Source: Alphaproteobacteria bacterium (GTDB taxonomy: Bacteria; Pseudomonadota; Alphaproteobacteria; UBA7985; JAUIBT01). Taken from it: DNA of 64,000 nucleotides. A program made the translations under genes and the position numbers. The notes under the pieces were generated by a model, which saw nothing but the letters and a program-made list of their open reading frames with translations, had not been told where the DNA came from and did no database searches. Shown one piece after another: positions 8,947-18,107 of the stretch; positions within the stretch are counted from its first letter, which is position 1, and every line of letters begins with the position of its first letter. The stretch lies in the NCBI GenBank assembly GCA_030428255.1, contig JAUIBT010000007.1, forward strand, positions 62,001 to 126,000. Reading direction: 5' to 3'.

Positions 8947-9287
8947 TGACCATCTCAACCTTTGATATCTGGCTGACGATCATCGGGCTGGCGATTGCGA
9001 CCTTTCTTATTCGTTTTTCCTTCATCGGGATCTTGGGCGGGCGGCAAATGCCGCCCTGGTTGCTGACTGCGCTGCGCTATGTGCCTGTAACCATCTTGCC
9101 GGCCCTGGTCGCGCCCGCCATCATGTGGCCCGAGGCGACCGGCGGCAGTTTTGATCCCATGCGTGCAGCCGTTGCGATCCTAACCTTTGCTTTGGCTTGG
9201 CAATTGCGCAATCCCATGCTGGGCTTTCTGGGCGGTTTGCTCTGTCTGATCATTTTCATCAACGCAGGCGGGGTATTAGGCCTATGA
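8946..9287 (+). CDS. azlD: AzlD domain-containing protein
   Basis: A 113-residue membrane protein, the small partner of AzlC. The characteristic FLIRFSFIGILGGRQMPPW segment and the following LRYVPVTILPALVAPAIM helix are present, with three to four transmembrane segments in all. Start ATG 8946 overlaps the azlC stop by one base; an earlier in-frame start would lie inside azlC and lacks family residues. The 3' end overlaps the following acetyltransferase start as ATGA, so azlC-azlD-acetyltransferase form one coupled operon. Confidence 0.9.
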   Translation: MTISTFDIWLTIIGLAIATFLIRFSFIGILGGRQMPPWLLTALRYVPVTILPALVAPAIMWPEATGGSFDPMRAAVAILTFALAWQLRNPMLGFLGGLLCLIIFINAGGVLGL

Positions 9288-9748
9288 TTTCGCTGAGACC
9301 TTTGACAAGTGACGATTTTTTCATGATTTGGCACTGGCTGCGTCGCCCGCATGTCAAGCAGTGGTGGGACGATGGCCAGACCTGCGTGGAAGAGGTGGTC
9401 GAGACCTTCAGCGATGAGCCCGAGACCATTCAGCGCTATATCCTTGAGATGGACGAGGCACCTATGGGCTATGGCCAGATCTGCACGCTGGACGATGGCC
9501 GCGTTGGCGTCGATCTGTTTTTGGCGCACGTGGAATGGTTGGCGAAGGGCCTGGGGCAGGCCAGCTTACGCGCCCTAGTGGATGAGGTGGCCCGCCAAGG
9601 TCGAAGCCAGGTGGTGACCATTGATCCGCACCCCGACAATGATCGCGCCATCGCGTGCTATGAGAAAGTTGGCTTTGTCCACCGCCCGAAAGAGTCGAAC
9701 GAGTCGCTCTATTTTATGGCACTTGAGCTGGACCAGATGCGCGGTTAG
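9284..9748 (+). CDS. GNAT family N-acetyltransferase, AAC(6')-like
   Basis: A 154-residue GNAT acetyltransferase using acetyl-CoA. The N-terminal HWLRRPHVKQWWDDG, the middle GVDLFLA...LAKGLGQASL (acetyl-CoA P-loop region) and the C-terminal DPHPDNDRAIACYEKVGF follow the order seen in the aminoglycoside 6'-N-acetyltransferase AAC(6')-Ib and related RimJ/siderophore acetylases. The start overlaps the azlD stop (ATGA). Whether it modifies an antibiotic, a peptide or a metabolite is unknown; chromosomal relatives are common and often do not confer resistance. The next gene follows 4 bp after its stop. Confidence 0.8.
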   Translation: MISLRPLTSDDFFMIWHWLRRPHVKQWWDDGQTCVEEVVETFSDEPETIQRYILEMDEAPMGYGQICTLDDGRVGVDLFLAHVEWLAKGLGQASLRALVDEVARQGRSQVVTIDPHPDNDRAIACYEKVGFVHRPKESNESLYFMALELDQMRG

Positions 9749-9752
9749 ATCC

Positions 9753-10445
9753 ATGGGTGAGCTGCAAACCGGGGGGCCTGAGGCCTACATAGCCGCCCAG
9801 CAAGACGCCTTGCGGCGCGCTATGCGTGAGCGTGCCCGGGCGACGGGGCAAAGCTTGTGGCACCCCGTGCGCTTGCAGACCCTGGGTTGGTATCACTCAC
9901 GACGTGAGCGAATTTGCGATGGCCAGGGCCAAGTTCTGCCCTGGCTGGCCTATGCCGCCACCGCCTGGCTGGAGGCTGCGTTGAAACCCGATTGGCGGGT
10001 GCTGGAGTATGGATTGGGCTCCTCTAGCCTTTGGTGGGCCGCGCGTGTTCAGGATTTGACCGTCATTGAGCACGACCCAGCTTGGGTTGCGCGCCTCGGG
10101 CCACAGTTGCCCAGCCACGTTCGCTTGCTGCACATCGACCAATCCGAGCCAAGGTACCGCGATTTTTGTCGCCAGTCCGGCCAGCGCTGGGACCTGATCT
10201 CGGTCGACGGCAAACGGCGCAATTCGGTGATCAAGCGCGCAGCCGAGGCGTTGGAGCCCGGCGGATTGCTGGTCTTCGACGACAGCCAAAAGGTGCGCTA
10301 TGCCAAGCCCTTGGCTAAGCTGGAGCGGCGCGGCTTTGACCTCATGCATTTCTGGGATGCCAAGCCCTTGCAATCTTATGCGGGGAAGACCACAATTCTG
10401 CGCGCTCCCCAGGTGGAGCCTCGCCAGGAAGAGCCCAAGCAATGA
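9753..10445 (+). CDS. Class I SAM-dependent methyltransferase-like protein
   Basis: A 230-residue protein with a Rossmann-like methyltransferase core. VLEYGLGSSSLWWA (motif I region) is followed by LTVIEHDPAWVARL (acidic residue at the end of strand 2), RWDLISVDGKRRNSV, and ALEPGGLLVFDDSQ. Similar proteins are annotated as FkbM/class I methyltransferases or as hypothetical. The substrate is unknown. Start ATG 9753 is the first in-frame ATG after the acetyltransferase stop, 4 bp downstream. It probably belongs to the azlCD transcript. Confidence 0.68.
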   Translation: MGELQTGGPEAYIAAQQDALRRAMRERARATGQSLWHPVRLQTLGWYHSRRERICDGQGQVLPWLAYAATAWLEAALKPDWRVLEYGLGSSSLWWAARVQDLTVIEHDPAWVARLGPQLPSHVRLLHIDQSEPRYRDFCRQSGQRWDLISVDGKRRNSVIKRAAEALEPGGLLVFDDSQKVRYAKPLAKLERRGFDLMHFWDAKPLQSYAGKTTILRAPQVEPRQEEPKQ

Positions 10446-10470
10446 GCCAAAACAGGAAGGAAACCAGACA

Positions 10471-10950
10471 ATGAGCCAAGACACGGACACCAGCCAAAAT
10501 CCTCATCATGGCGGCTGTTTTTGCGGCCGCGTGAAGTTTCGCATCGACGGCCCCTTGTTTCCAGCATTGCACTGCCACTGTGGCCAGTGCCGAAAAATGA
10601 CCGGCTTTCACATGGCAGCCACGGGGGCCTTGGGCACGGATCTGACCTTTGAGACCGACGAAGGGTTGAGCTGGTTTCGCTCTTCGGATGTGGCAGAGCG
10701 AGGCTTTTGCGGGACCTGCGGTTCGCCGCTGTTTTGGCGCGCGTTTGGCAGCAAATATATCTCCGTGACCATGGGCGCTTTGGACGAACCCGACCGGATC
10801 GAAGCCAAGGCTCATATCTATGTGGCGGATAAGCCCAACTGGTATCAGCTTTGCGATGGACTGCCGCAATATGACGGTGATATGCCCGCCGTTGCCGCAG
10901 CGAGAGACGAGCTGGCCAAGAAGAACGCTCAGGCCGCATCGGACAACTAG
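10471..10950 (+). CDS. GFA family zinc-binding protein
   Basis: A 159-residue protein of the GFA (glutathione-dependent formaldehyde-activating enzyme/centromere V) family. It has the GGCFCGRVKF opening, the LHCHCGQCRKMTG zinc ligands and the GFCGTCGSPLFW knuckle, all with intact cysteines. GFA domains bind Zn and sometimes glutathione; few members have a demonstrated reaction. Start ATG 10471 has AGGAAGG upstream. It lies 25 bp after the methyltransferase gene and may be the last gene of that transcript. Confidence 0.9.
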   Translation: MSQDTDTSQNPHHGGCFCGRVKFRIDGPLFPALHCHCGQCRKMTGFHMAATGALGTDLTFETDEGLSWFRSSDVAERGFCGTCGSPLFWRAFGSKYISVTMGALDEPDRIEAKAHIYVADKPNWYQLCDGLPQYDGDMPAVAAARDELAKKNAQAASDN

Positions 10951-11083
10951 AGCAATCCGGCATCTTGAAACCCAACAAATCATCCCGACATGCTGTCGAG
11001 TTGCGATTGCCTAAGGGCGCTGAGCGTGACGCTCAAATCGAACATCAGACCCAACACAAGCCCGAACACAAAAGGACGAGGCC

Positions 11084-12565
11084 ATGACCGCCACTTCGAT
11101 AAAAGTTTCCTTTAAGCCTGCCGACTACGCTGCCGCTGGCGTGCTGTTGGGCTTTGCCCGCGCGGGCGAAGACGGGGGCCTCTCCTGGTTGGGCCAAGCC
11201 AGCAGTCACGGCGAGTTGCTGGGCCGCGCTGCCCAGTCAAAGCGCTTCAAGGCCGCGGCTTCGTCGGCGCTGGAGGTTGTGCCAGCGGCGGGTTCAGTGG
11301 CCCGCCTGATCGTGTTGGGTGCAGGTGATGAGCTGAGCCACGCGGCAGCCCAAGCCTTGGGCGCCAGCGGTATGGCGGCGGCCGAAACCGGCGGCGATAC
11401 CTGTTTGTGCATCGACGCTGCGGGCCTCAGCAATGACGCCAACACGGCGGCGGCGCTGGCGCTGGGTGCGGTATTGCGTGCCTACCGCTTTGACAAATAC
11501 CGCTCTGAAATGAAGCCGGAGCAAAAGCCGAGCCTGCAAGAAATTCAGGTCTTGGCCCACGATCCTGAGGCGGCGGCTGCGGCCTACGCCGATCTTGAGG
11601 CCGTGGCCGAAGGTGTCTATCACACCCGCGATCTTATCTCTGAGCCCGCCAACGTGCTGTACCCCAAGAGCTTTGCCAAGGACGCGGCGCGCCTGGCTGA
11701 CTTGGGCGTTGAAATCACCGTCATGAAGAAAGACGAGCTGGAGGAGCGCGGTTTTGGCGCTCTGTTGGGCGTTGCGCAAGGTTCGACCCACGATCCGCGC
11801 GTGGTGATTATGCACTGGAAAGGCTCGGACGCACAGCCGGTCGCGCTGGTCGGCAAAGGCGTGACCTTTGATACCGGCGGCATCTCGATCAAGCCCGCCG
11901 CAGGCATGGAAGATATGAAGTGGGATATGGGCGGTGCAGGCGTTGTGGTCGGCACCATGCACGCATTGGCCAAGCGCAAGGCCAAGGCCAACGTCGTCGC
12001 CATCATCGGCTTGGTGGAAAATATGCCCGACGGCAAGGCGCAGCGCCCGGGCGATATCGTCACTTCGCTGTCTGGCAAGACCATCGAGGTTTTGAATACC
12101 GACGCCGAGGGCCGCTTGGTGCTGGCCGATATCTTGTGGCATGTGCAGGAGGTCTATCAGCCCACGGCCATCATTGACCTGGCCACTTTGACCGGCGCTA
12201 TGCTGGTCGCTCTGGGCATGGAACAAGCCGGGCTGTTCTCCAACAACGATGAGTTGGCGGGCCAGCTTGAGGGGGCCTCAAAGACCTCGGGCGATGCGCT
12301 GTGGCGCATGCCCATCGGCCAAGCCTACAACAAGCAATTGGACTCGCCCATTGCCGATATGAAAAACATCGGCGGCGGTCGCTGGGGTGGCTCAATTACT
12401 GCGGCTTGCTTCTTGGAGCGCTTCATCCAAAACGGTACGCCCTGGGCGCATCTGGATATTGCAGGCGTGGTCTGGTCCGACAAGGACCGCGAGGTCAGCC
12501 GTCGCGGTGCCACCGGCTGGGGCGTGCGCCTGCTGGATCAGTGGGTGCGCGACACCCAGGGTTAA
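11084..12565 (+). CDS. pepA: Leucyl aminopeptidase (M17)
   Basis: A 493-residue cytosolic M17 aminopeptidase that removes N-terminal residues from peptides. The N-terminal macro-like domain is followed by the catalytic domain with GKGVTFDTGGISIKPA, MKWDMGGAGVV and the family signature NTDAEGRLVLADIL, carrying the di-metal ligands and catalytic Lys/Arg. The length is typical. GGACGAGG precedes the ATG. It stands as its own unit, followed by a strong hairpin terminator and a dispersed repeat. M17 members in some bacteria also bind DNA; nothing here tests that. Confidence 0.95.
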   Translation: MTATSIKVSFKPADYAAAGVLLGFARAGEDGGLSWLGQASSHGELLGRAAQSKRFKAAASSALEVVPAAGSVARLIVLGAGDELSHAAAQALGASGMAAAETGGDTCLCIDAAGLSNDANTAAALALGAVLRAYRFDKYRSEMKPEQKPSLQEIQVLAHDPEAAAAAYADLEAVAEGVYHTRDLISEPANVLYPKSFAKDAARLADLGVEITVMKKDELEERGFGALLGVAQGSTHDPRVVIMHWKGSDAQPVALVGKGVTFDTGGISIKPAAGMEDMKWDMGGAGVVVGTMHALAKRKAKANVVAIIGLVENMPDGKAQRPGDIVTSLSGKTIEVLNTDAEGRLVLADILWHVQEVYQPTAIIDLATLTGAMLVALGMEQAGLFSNNDELAGQLEGASKTSGDALWRMPIGQAYNKQLDSPIADMKNIGGGRWGGSITAACFLERFIQNGTPWAHLDIAGVVWSDKDREVSRRGATGWGVRLLDQWVRDTQG

Positions 12566-12583
12566 TCTGCGCTGCCTTGCGAC

Positions 12584-12625
12584 AAGAAAAGAGCCGCTCG
12601 GGATGTCCGGGCGGCTCTTTTTCTT
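12584..12625. terminator. Bidirectional hairpin terminator between pepA and betA
   Basis: AAGAAAAGAGCCGC pairs with GCGGCTCTTTTTCTT across a 13-base loop. The right arm supplies a T-run for pepA and the left arm A-run gives T's on the other strand, so it can end transcripts from both sides. Confidence 0.85.
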
Positions 12626-12628
12626 GGC

Positions 12629-12750
12629 CTTAGAGCATATTTGGTTGATTTGCTTTCACACAATACGCTTTAACTATATGATTTTAAAGTAAATGCACCT
12701 TGCGAACCCTTGGCGCGATCGAGGGCGATTGCTCGGGCTATGCGCTAGCG
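12629..12750. repeat. Dispersed intergenic repeat, long copy A
   Basis: This element of about 120 bp aligns along its length with the reverse complement of 59590-59696. Shared blocks include TTAGAGCAT/CTAGAGCAT at one end, a central TAACTATNTGATTTTAAAG and AAATGCACCTT, and GCGATTGCTCGGGCT at the other end. Copy A carries about a dozen extra bases (GCGAACCCTTGGC) after the AAATGCACCTT block. Its right end contains the CTAG that gives betA its TAG stop. Several internal arms can pair. It resembles rhizobial RIME-like intergenic elements in style, but no family is assigned. Confidence 0.8.
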
Positions 12751-14409
12751 CTGCTTGATCTGCCAATCGGGGTGGAACCAGGGCTCAGCGTTGGAGGGTG
12801 GCAGGGGCGTGCGGCCCAGGATGTGATCGCTGGCCTTCTCGCCAGTCATAATTGAGGGGCCATTCAGGTTGCCATTGGTAATGCGCGGGAAAATCGAGCT
12901 GTCGGCGACCCGCAGGCCCTCGACGCCGATCACCCGCAGCTCGGGATCAACCACCGCCATAGGATCATCGGCTCGGCCCATCCGGCAGGTGCCGCAGGGG
13001 TGATAGGCGCTCTCGACGTGCTCTGAAATGAAGGCGTCCAGCTCGGCATCGGATTGCAGCGCGTCGCCCGGCTGAATCTCAAACTTGACATAGGGTTCGA
13101 AGGCCTTTTGGGCAAAGATCTCGCGCGTCAGGCGGATGCAGCGGCGGAAGTCCTCCCAATCCTTGTCGGTGCTCATGTAGTTGAATAGGATCTTTGGCGC
13201 CTCGCGCGGGTCCGGCGACGCCAAGGTCACGCTGCCGCGCGACGGGGAGCGCATAGGACCGACATGGGCCTGAAAGCCGTGACCCTCGGCGGCGGCCTGC
13301 CCATCATAGCGCACGGCAATCGGCAGGAAATGATACTGGATATCTGGATAGTCCAGGCCCGCTTGCGAGCGGATGAAGGCCGCACTTTCAAACTGGTTCG
13401 ATGCGCCCAAGCCGGTGCGGGTAAACAGCCACTGTGCGCCGATCATGGCCTTGCCCAACAGGTTCCAATATTTGAACAGTGTAATCGGCAGCTTGCTGGC
13501 AAATTGAAGGTAGAGCTCAAGGTGGTCTTGCAGGTTTTGCCCGACGCCAGGGCGGTCTGCCACCAGGTCAATGCCATGCTCGGCCAGGTGGGCGGCTGGG
13601 CCAATACCCGACAGCATGAGCAGCTTGGGCGAATTGATCGAGGAGGCGGCTAAGATCACTTCTTTGCCCGCGTGCAGGGTCTCAATCTTGCCGCCATTTT
13701 CGATCTCAACGCCGACCGCGCGGCCGTTTTCGATCACCACTTTGCGCGCCAGCCCTCGGAGCAGCGTCACATTGGGACGCTTGAGCGCGGGTTTAAGGTA
13801 GGCGTTGGCCGCTGACCAACGCTGGCCCTTCCAAACGGTTTGCTCCATGGGGCCAAAGCCCTCTTGCTGGCGACCGTTGTAATCAGGCGTGACCTGATAG
13901 CCCGCCTGTTTGCCTGCCTCGACAAAGGCATGAAACAGCGGGTTTTTGCGCGGACCGCGCGTGACGTGCAGCGGGCCGTCGGTGCCGCGCCAGGCGGCTT
14001 CCTCACTGTCGGGCGCCGCGCCGTGCCAGTGTTCCATGCGCTTGAAGTAGGGCAGCACGTCCGCATAAGACCAACCGTCGGCCCCGCTGTCGGCCCAGTG
14101 GTCATAGTCGCCCGCGTGGCCGCGCACATAGACCATGCCGTTGATCGACGAGGAGCCGCCGATCACCTTGCCACGAGGGGTGGCAAGTTGGCGGCCGCCT
14201 AAGTGCGGCTCGGGTTCGCTGCGATAGCCCCAGTCATAGCGCGGCATGTTCATGGGGTAGGAGAGGGCGGCAGGCATCTGGATCAGCGGCCCCATGTCGC
14301 TGCCGCCGAACTCGATCACCAGCACCGAGGCTCCAGCCTCCGACAAGCGGTAGGCCATGGCGCAGCCAGCAGACCCCGCGCCGACGATGATGTAGTCAGC
14401 CTGTGTCAT
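12745..14409 (-). CDS. betA: Choline dehydrogenase (GMC oxidoreductase)
   Basis: A 554-residue FAD-dependent GMC-family enzyme oxidising choline to betaine aldehyde, probably membrane-associated. It has the N-terminal dinucleotide fold [17 protein letters not shown], the GMC signature [19 protein letters not shown] near residue 80, the second signature [16 protein letters not shown] near 260, and the C-terminal catalytic region [13 protein letters not shown] with [10 protein letters not shown]. Start ATG 14409 is preferred because AAGGAG precedes it; a frame 9 residues longer exists. It is the last gene of betICBA, 10 bp after betB, and its TAG stop lies inside a dispersed repeat. Confidence 0.94.
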   Translation of the reverse strand: MTQADYIIVGAGSAGCAMAYRLSEAGASVLVIEFGGSDMGPLIQMPAALSYPMNMPRYDWGYRSEPEPHLGGRQLATPRGKVIGGSSSINGMVYVRGHAGDYDHWADSGADGWSYADVLPYFKRMEHWHGAAPDSEEAAWRGTDGPLHVTRGPRKNPLFHAFVEAGKQAGYQVTPDYNGRQQEGFGPMEQTVWKGQRWSAANAYLKPALKRPNVTLLRGLARKVVIENGRAVGVEIENGGKIETLHAGKEVILAASSINSPKLLMLSGIGPAAHLAEHGIDLVADRPGVGQNLQDHLELYLQFASKLPITLFKYWNLLGKAMIGAQWLFTRTGLGASNQFESAAFIRSQAGLDYPDIQYHFLPIAVRYDGQAAAEGHGFQAHVGPMRSPSRGSVTLASPDPREAPKILFNYMSTDKDWEDFRRCIRLTREIFAQKAFEPYVKFEIQPGDALQSDAELDAFISEHVESAYHPCGTCRMGRADDPMAVVDPELRVIGVEGLRVADSSIFPRITNGNLNGPSIMTGEKASDHILGRTPLPPSNAEPWFHPDWQIKQR

Positions 14410-14419
14410 AGCGGGCTCC

Positions 14420-15889
14420 TTAGAAGGGGGCTTCAACCGGGTTCATGGCCACATAAACCGAGCGCATTTCGGAATAGTGGTTGATGGCGTTCTTGGAGTT
14501 CTCGCGCCCAACGCCCGAGGCCTTAACGCCGCCAAAGGGCGCTTCAACCGGAGCCAGATTGTAGGTGTTGATATAACAGCTTCCCGCGTCGATCTGGCCA
14601 ATCACGCGATGCGCGCGGGTCAAATCGTTGGTGAAGACCCCGGCGGCCAGGCCGAATTCGGTGTTGTTGGCGCGGGCGATCACGTCGGCCTCGTCGTCAA
14701 AATCCAGCACCGACAGGACCGGGCCAAAAATCTCCTCACGGGCGATGGTCATGTCGTCGGTGACATCAGCAAAGACCGTGGGCTGCATGTAAAACCCCGG
14801 GCGATCCAGTTGCTTGCCGCCGTAGACCAGCCGCGCGCCCTCGTCCAAGCCCTTGGCCACATAGCCCATAACGATGTTGATCTGGCTTTGCGAGACTAGG
14901 GGGCCAAAGCTGGTGGCCTCGTCTAGTGGATCGCCAATTACGGCCTGATCTAGACGCTCGGACAGGCGCTTCAAGAAGGCGTCTTTGATGCCGCTTTGGA
15001 CAAAAACCCGCGTACCGTTCGAGCAGACCTGGCCCGAGCTGTAGAAGTTCGCCAAGATGGCGCCGCCCACCGCGTCCTCCAAGTTGGCATCGTCGAAGAT
15101 AATCAGCGGGGATTTGCCGCCCAGCTCCATGGTGACGTGCTTCATGTGCGAGGCTGCTGCGGCGTAGACCTTTTTGCCCGTTGGTACCGAGCCGGTCAGC
15201 GAGACCTTGGCCACGCGCGGATCGTTGACCAGCGCAGAGCCCACGGGGCCCCAGCCTTGGATGACGTTGTAGAGGCCTGCCGGTGCGCCCGCTCTGGTCA
15301 AAATCTCCGCCACTTTTAGGGCGGACAGCGGCGTTGTTTCGGAGGGCTTAAAGACCATGGAATTGCCGCAAGCCAACGCCGGCGCGCCCTTCCAGCAAGC
15401 AATCTGGGTCGGATAGTTCCAGGCCCCCAAGCCGACGCACACGCCCAAGGGCTCGCGCACGGTGTAGACGAAATCGCCGCCGGGCAAGGCGATGTGCTCG
15501 CCAGTCAGGCTGCCCGCCAGGCCGCCGAAGTACTCCAATGCATCCGCGCCGCTGGTGGCATCAGCAACCAGGGTTTCTTGAAGGGGCTTGCCGGTGTCGT
15601 GGGTCTCCAGAACGCTCAGCTCGTGGTTCATGTCGCGCATCATGTCGGCGGCGCGGCGCAGAATCCGGCCGCGTTCGGTCCCTGATAGCTTGGCCCACTC
15701 GATCTGCGCACGGGTGGCGGCGTTCAAGGCCTTGTCGATGATGGCGGGGGTTGCGGCGTGCAGGCGGGCGATGACCGCACCAGTGGCGGGATAGATGACC
15801 TCCAGCAGTTCGCCCGCTGTATCTTCGACGTAGGCGCCGTCAACATAGTGGCTCGCGGGAGGTTGGCAGATCAAGGTTTCATCGGTCAT
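14420..15889 (-). CDS. betB: Betaine aldehyde dehydrogenase
   Basis: A 489-residue NAD(P)-dependent aldehyde dehydrogenase converting betaine aldehyde to glycine betaine. The catalytic Glu lies in [12 protein letters not shown] and the catalytic Cys in [13 protein letters not shown]; the cofactor loop [15 protein letters not shown] is intact. ATG 15889 is preferred over a TTG six codons upstream. It sits between betC and betA in the bet operon, which fixes the substrate better than sequence alone. Confidence 0.93.
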   Translation of the reverse strand: MTDETLICQPPASHYVDGAYVEDTAGELLEVIYPATGAVIARLHAATPAIIDKALNAATRAQIEWAKLSGTERGRILRRAADMMRDMNHELSVLETHDTGKPLQETLVADATSGADALEYFGGLAGSLTGEHIALPGGDFVYTVREPLGVCVGLGAWNYPTQIACWKGAPALACGNSMVFKPSETTPLSALKVAEILTRAGAPAGLYNVIQGWGPVGSALVNDPRVAKVSLTGSVPTGKKVYAAAASHMKHVTMELGGKSPLIIFDDANLEDAVGGAILANFYSSGQVCSNGTRVFVQSGIKDAFLKRLSERLDQAVIGDPLDEATSFGPLVSQSQINIVMGYVAKGLDEGARLVYGGKQLDRPGFYMQPTVFADVTDDMTIAREEIFGPVLSVLDFDDEADVIARANNTEFGLAAGVFTNDLTRAHRVIGQIDAGSCYINTYNLAPVEAPFGGVKASGVGRENSKNAINHYSEMRSVYVAMNPVEAPF

Positions 15890-15931
15890 GGTTAGCACTC
15901 TGGTCAAAGGGTGAAATTGGCAGGGGCGAAC

Positions 15932-17440
15932 TTATTCGCCGCGTGGGTAGCGCTGGTTTTCCTCCAGCACGTTCAGATCCATGTGATTGCGCATAAAGCG
16001 CTCTGAGGCGCGCAGCAAGGGCTGGTAGTCCCATGGGAAATAGCCCCCCTTGCGCAGCGCTTCATAGACCACCCAGCGGCGGGCTTGGGATTGGCGCACC
16101 TCGGCATCGAAGCGCTCAAGGTCCCAACGTTGGTCGGCCTCAACGCGCAAGGCGGCCAGGGGCTCGCCGTGGGCGGGATCGCCTGCCAAGTTGGTCAGCT
16201 CGTGCGGGTCCGCCTCAAGGTCAAATAGCTGTTCGGGGTCCAGGGCGCAGCGGACGTACTTATAGCGGCCCTTGCGCAGCGCCACCAGGGGGGCATAAGA
16301 GCCCTCGGCGGCGTACTCCATAGCGACCGACGCGGTGCGGGGCTGGCCTTGGGCCAACGGCACCAGGCTTTGGCCCTCGGTCCAGGGCATAACCTCATCC
16401 ATGCTCACGCCTGCAAGCTCGCAATAAGTCGGCGTTAGGTCGATGGTCGAAACAGGCGCCGTGATGCACTGGGGCTCCAGGCCGGGGGCTGCGATCATCA
16501 TCGGCACCCGCGCCGATCCCTCATAAAAGCACATCTTAAACCACAGGCCGCGCTCGCCCAGCATGTCACCGTGGTCGGAGACAAAGACCACGATTGCCTC
16601 CTGGCGGGTGGCTTCCAGGGCGTGCATGATCTCGCCGATCTTGTCGTCCAGGTAGGAGATGTTGGCGAAGTAGGCGCGGCGCGAGCGGCGGATGTCGTCT
16701 TCGGTGATGTCGAACGAGCGCCAATCGTTGGCGTCAAATATGCGCTGAGCGTGCGGGTCGTGCTGCGCATAGTCAAAGGCGGGCACTTCGGGCAACAGGT
16801 GCGCGCAATCCTCGTACAGATCCCAGTATTTTCGGCGCGCAACATAGGGGTCGTGCGGGTGGGTGAAGCTGACAGTCAGGCTCCAGGGGCGCTGGTCCAG
16901 GCCGCGCCCCAGATCATAGATCTTGCGCACAGCGTTGTAGGCAACCTCGTCGTCGTACTCCATTTGGTTGGAGATTTCGGCTACGCCCGCGCCCGTCACC
17001 GAGCCCATGTTGTGATACCACCAATCGATGCGCTCACCCGGTTTGCGGTAGTCTGGGGTCCAGCCAAAGTCGGCGGGGTAAATGTCGGTGGTCAGTCGCT
17101 CTTCAAAGCCGTGCAGTTGGTCGGGTCCCACAAAGTGCATCTTGCCCGACAGGGCGGTTTGATAGCCCGCACGACGCAGGTGGTGCGCGTAGGTAGGAAT
17201 GTCCGAGCAAAATTCGGCAGCGTTGTCATAGACCCGCGTTTTCGACGGCAACTGGCCGGACATATAGCTGGCACGGCCAGGCGCGCAGAGCGGCGAAGCG
17301 GTGTAGGCGTTGGCAAAGCGCAGCGACCGGGTGGCCAGGGCCTTTAGGTTCGGGGCGTGCAACCAGTCTGCAGGACCGTCAGGAAACAACGTGCCGTTGA
17401 GCTGGTCAACCATAAGAATCAAGATGTTGGGCTTGGTCAT
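15932..17440 (-). CDS. betC: Choline-sulfatase
   Basis: A 502-residue type I sulfatase that hydrolyses choline-O-sulfate to choline and sulfate. The metal-binding start NILILMVDQLNGTLFP is followed by the sulfatase motif SPLCAPGRASYMSGQLPS, whose Cys is the residue converted to formylglycine (CxPxR form). Further ligands lie in FVSDHGDMLGERGLW near residue 295. The C-terminal region is of the choline-sulfatase type. There is no signal peptide, as in Sinorhizobium BetC. Its start overlaps the betI stop (ATGA), and the product feeds BetA. A formylglycine-generating enzyme must be encoded elsewhere. Confidence 0.93.
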   Translation of the reverse strand: MTKPNILILMVDQLNGTLFPDGPADWLHAPNLKALATRSLRFANAYTASPLCAPGRASYMSGQLPSKTRVYDNAAEFCSDIPTYAHHLRRAGYQTALSGKMHFVGPDQLHGFEERLTTDIYPADFGWTPDYRKPGERIDWWYHNMGSVTGAGVAEISNQMEYDDEVAYNAVRKIYDLGRGLDQRPWSLTVSFTHPHDPYVARRKYWDLYEDCAHLLPEVPAFDYAQHDPHAQRIFDANDWRSFDITEDDIRRSRRAYFANISYLDDKIGEIMHALEATRQEAIVVFVSDHGDMLGERGLWFKMCFYEGSARVPMMIAAPGLEPQCITAPVSTIDLTPTYCELAGVSMDEVMPWTEGQSLVPLAQGQPRTASVAMEYAAEGSYAPLVALRKGRYKYVRCALDPEQLFDLEADPHELTNLAGDPAHGEPLAALRVEADQRWDLERFDAEVRQSQARRWVVYEALRKGGYFPWDYQPLLRASERFMRNHMDLNVLEENQRYPRGE

Positions 17441-18018
17441 GCGGCGGCCTTCAGGCTTGCGGTGAGGTAGGCTTGCGCTATGGCGCAGGCTGTCTGCGGA
17501 TTGGGTGCGCCTGGCGCTGTGACCTGGCGAATGTAGAGCCCATCTATCAAGGCAGCCAGCCCGTCCGCGACGGTTGGGGCGTCGTCCCCAAGCAAGGGGT
17601 GCAGGCCCACCAGAAGGTTCGAACGTAAACGGCGCTGATAGATAGCCAGCAAGCGCGCGGCTTCAGGGCTCTTGCGAGCTTGGACATAGAAATTCAGCCA
17701 GGCGGTGATGATGGCCGGCTCGAAATTCGGGCTGGCAAAGCTGGCGCGAATGATGGCGCCTAGCCGTTGGTCAGGTTGGCGGACCGCCGCCAGCTCTCGG
17801 CGGACTTCAACGGCATAAAGCGTTAGGATGTGCCGCAAGGCCGACAGCAGAATTTGGTCCTTGCTGCCGAAATAGTGGTGGGCCAAGGCACTGGAAACGC
17901 CCGCCCGTTTTGCGATCTGGCTGACGGTCACATCAAGCGAGCCGACACGCCCCACTTCTTGGATGGCAGCGTCGATCAGGCTCGAACGGCGTAGGGGTTC
18001 CATGCCGATTTTGGGCAT
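17437..18018 (-). CDS. betI: TetR-family repressor BetI
   Basis: A 193-residue TetR regulator. It opens with the BetI-typical MPKIGMEPLRRSSLIDAAI and has an N-terminal helix-turn-helix (VSQIAKRAGVSSALAHHYF) followed by a ligand-binding domain. BetI represses choline-to-betaine genes and is relieved by choline. It is the first gene of the betICBA operon, and a perfect palindrome that fits a BetI operator lies 45-62 bp upstream, consistent with autoregulation. Confidence 0.95.
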   Translation of the reverse strand: MPKIGMEPLRRSSLIDAAIQEVGRVGSLDVTVSQIAKRAGVSSALAHHYFGSKDQILLSALRHILTLYAVEVRRELAAVRQPDQRLGAIIRASFASPNFEPAIITAWLNFYVQARKSPEAARLLAIYQRRLRSNLLVGLHPLLGDDAPTVADGLAALIDGLYIRQVTAPGAPNPQTACAIAQAYLTASLKAAA

Positions 18019-18062
18019 GTGGGGGGCTCCAGAGGTGGACAGCTCCCGTCGATTTATTCTTG

Positions 18063-18080
18063 ATTGACTGCTCAGTCAAT
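18063..18080. promoter_or_regulatory. Putative BetI operator
   Basis: ATTGACTG-CT-CAGTCAAT is a perfect 8-bp inverted repeat with a 2-bp spacer, in the gap between betI and the end of the SHMT-like gene. It has the ATTGA...TCAAT ends of known BetI sites and is positioned to overlap the bet promoter. Confidence 0.7.
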
Positions 18081-18107
18081 AAAAACCGTGGCGCCAGTTC
18101 CGTCGAG

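Noticed and set aside
10945-10975. CTAGAGCAATCC at the GFA stop as a further copy of the dispersed repeat
   Set aside because: Only about 12 bases resemble the repeat end; too short to separate from chance.
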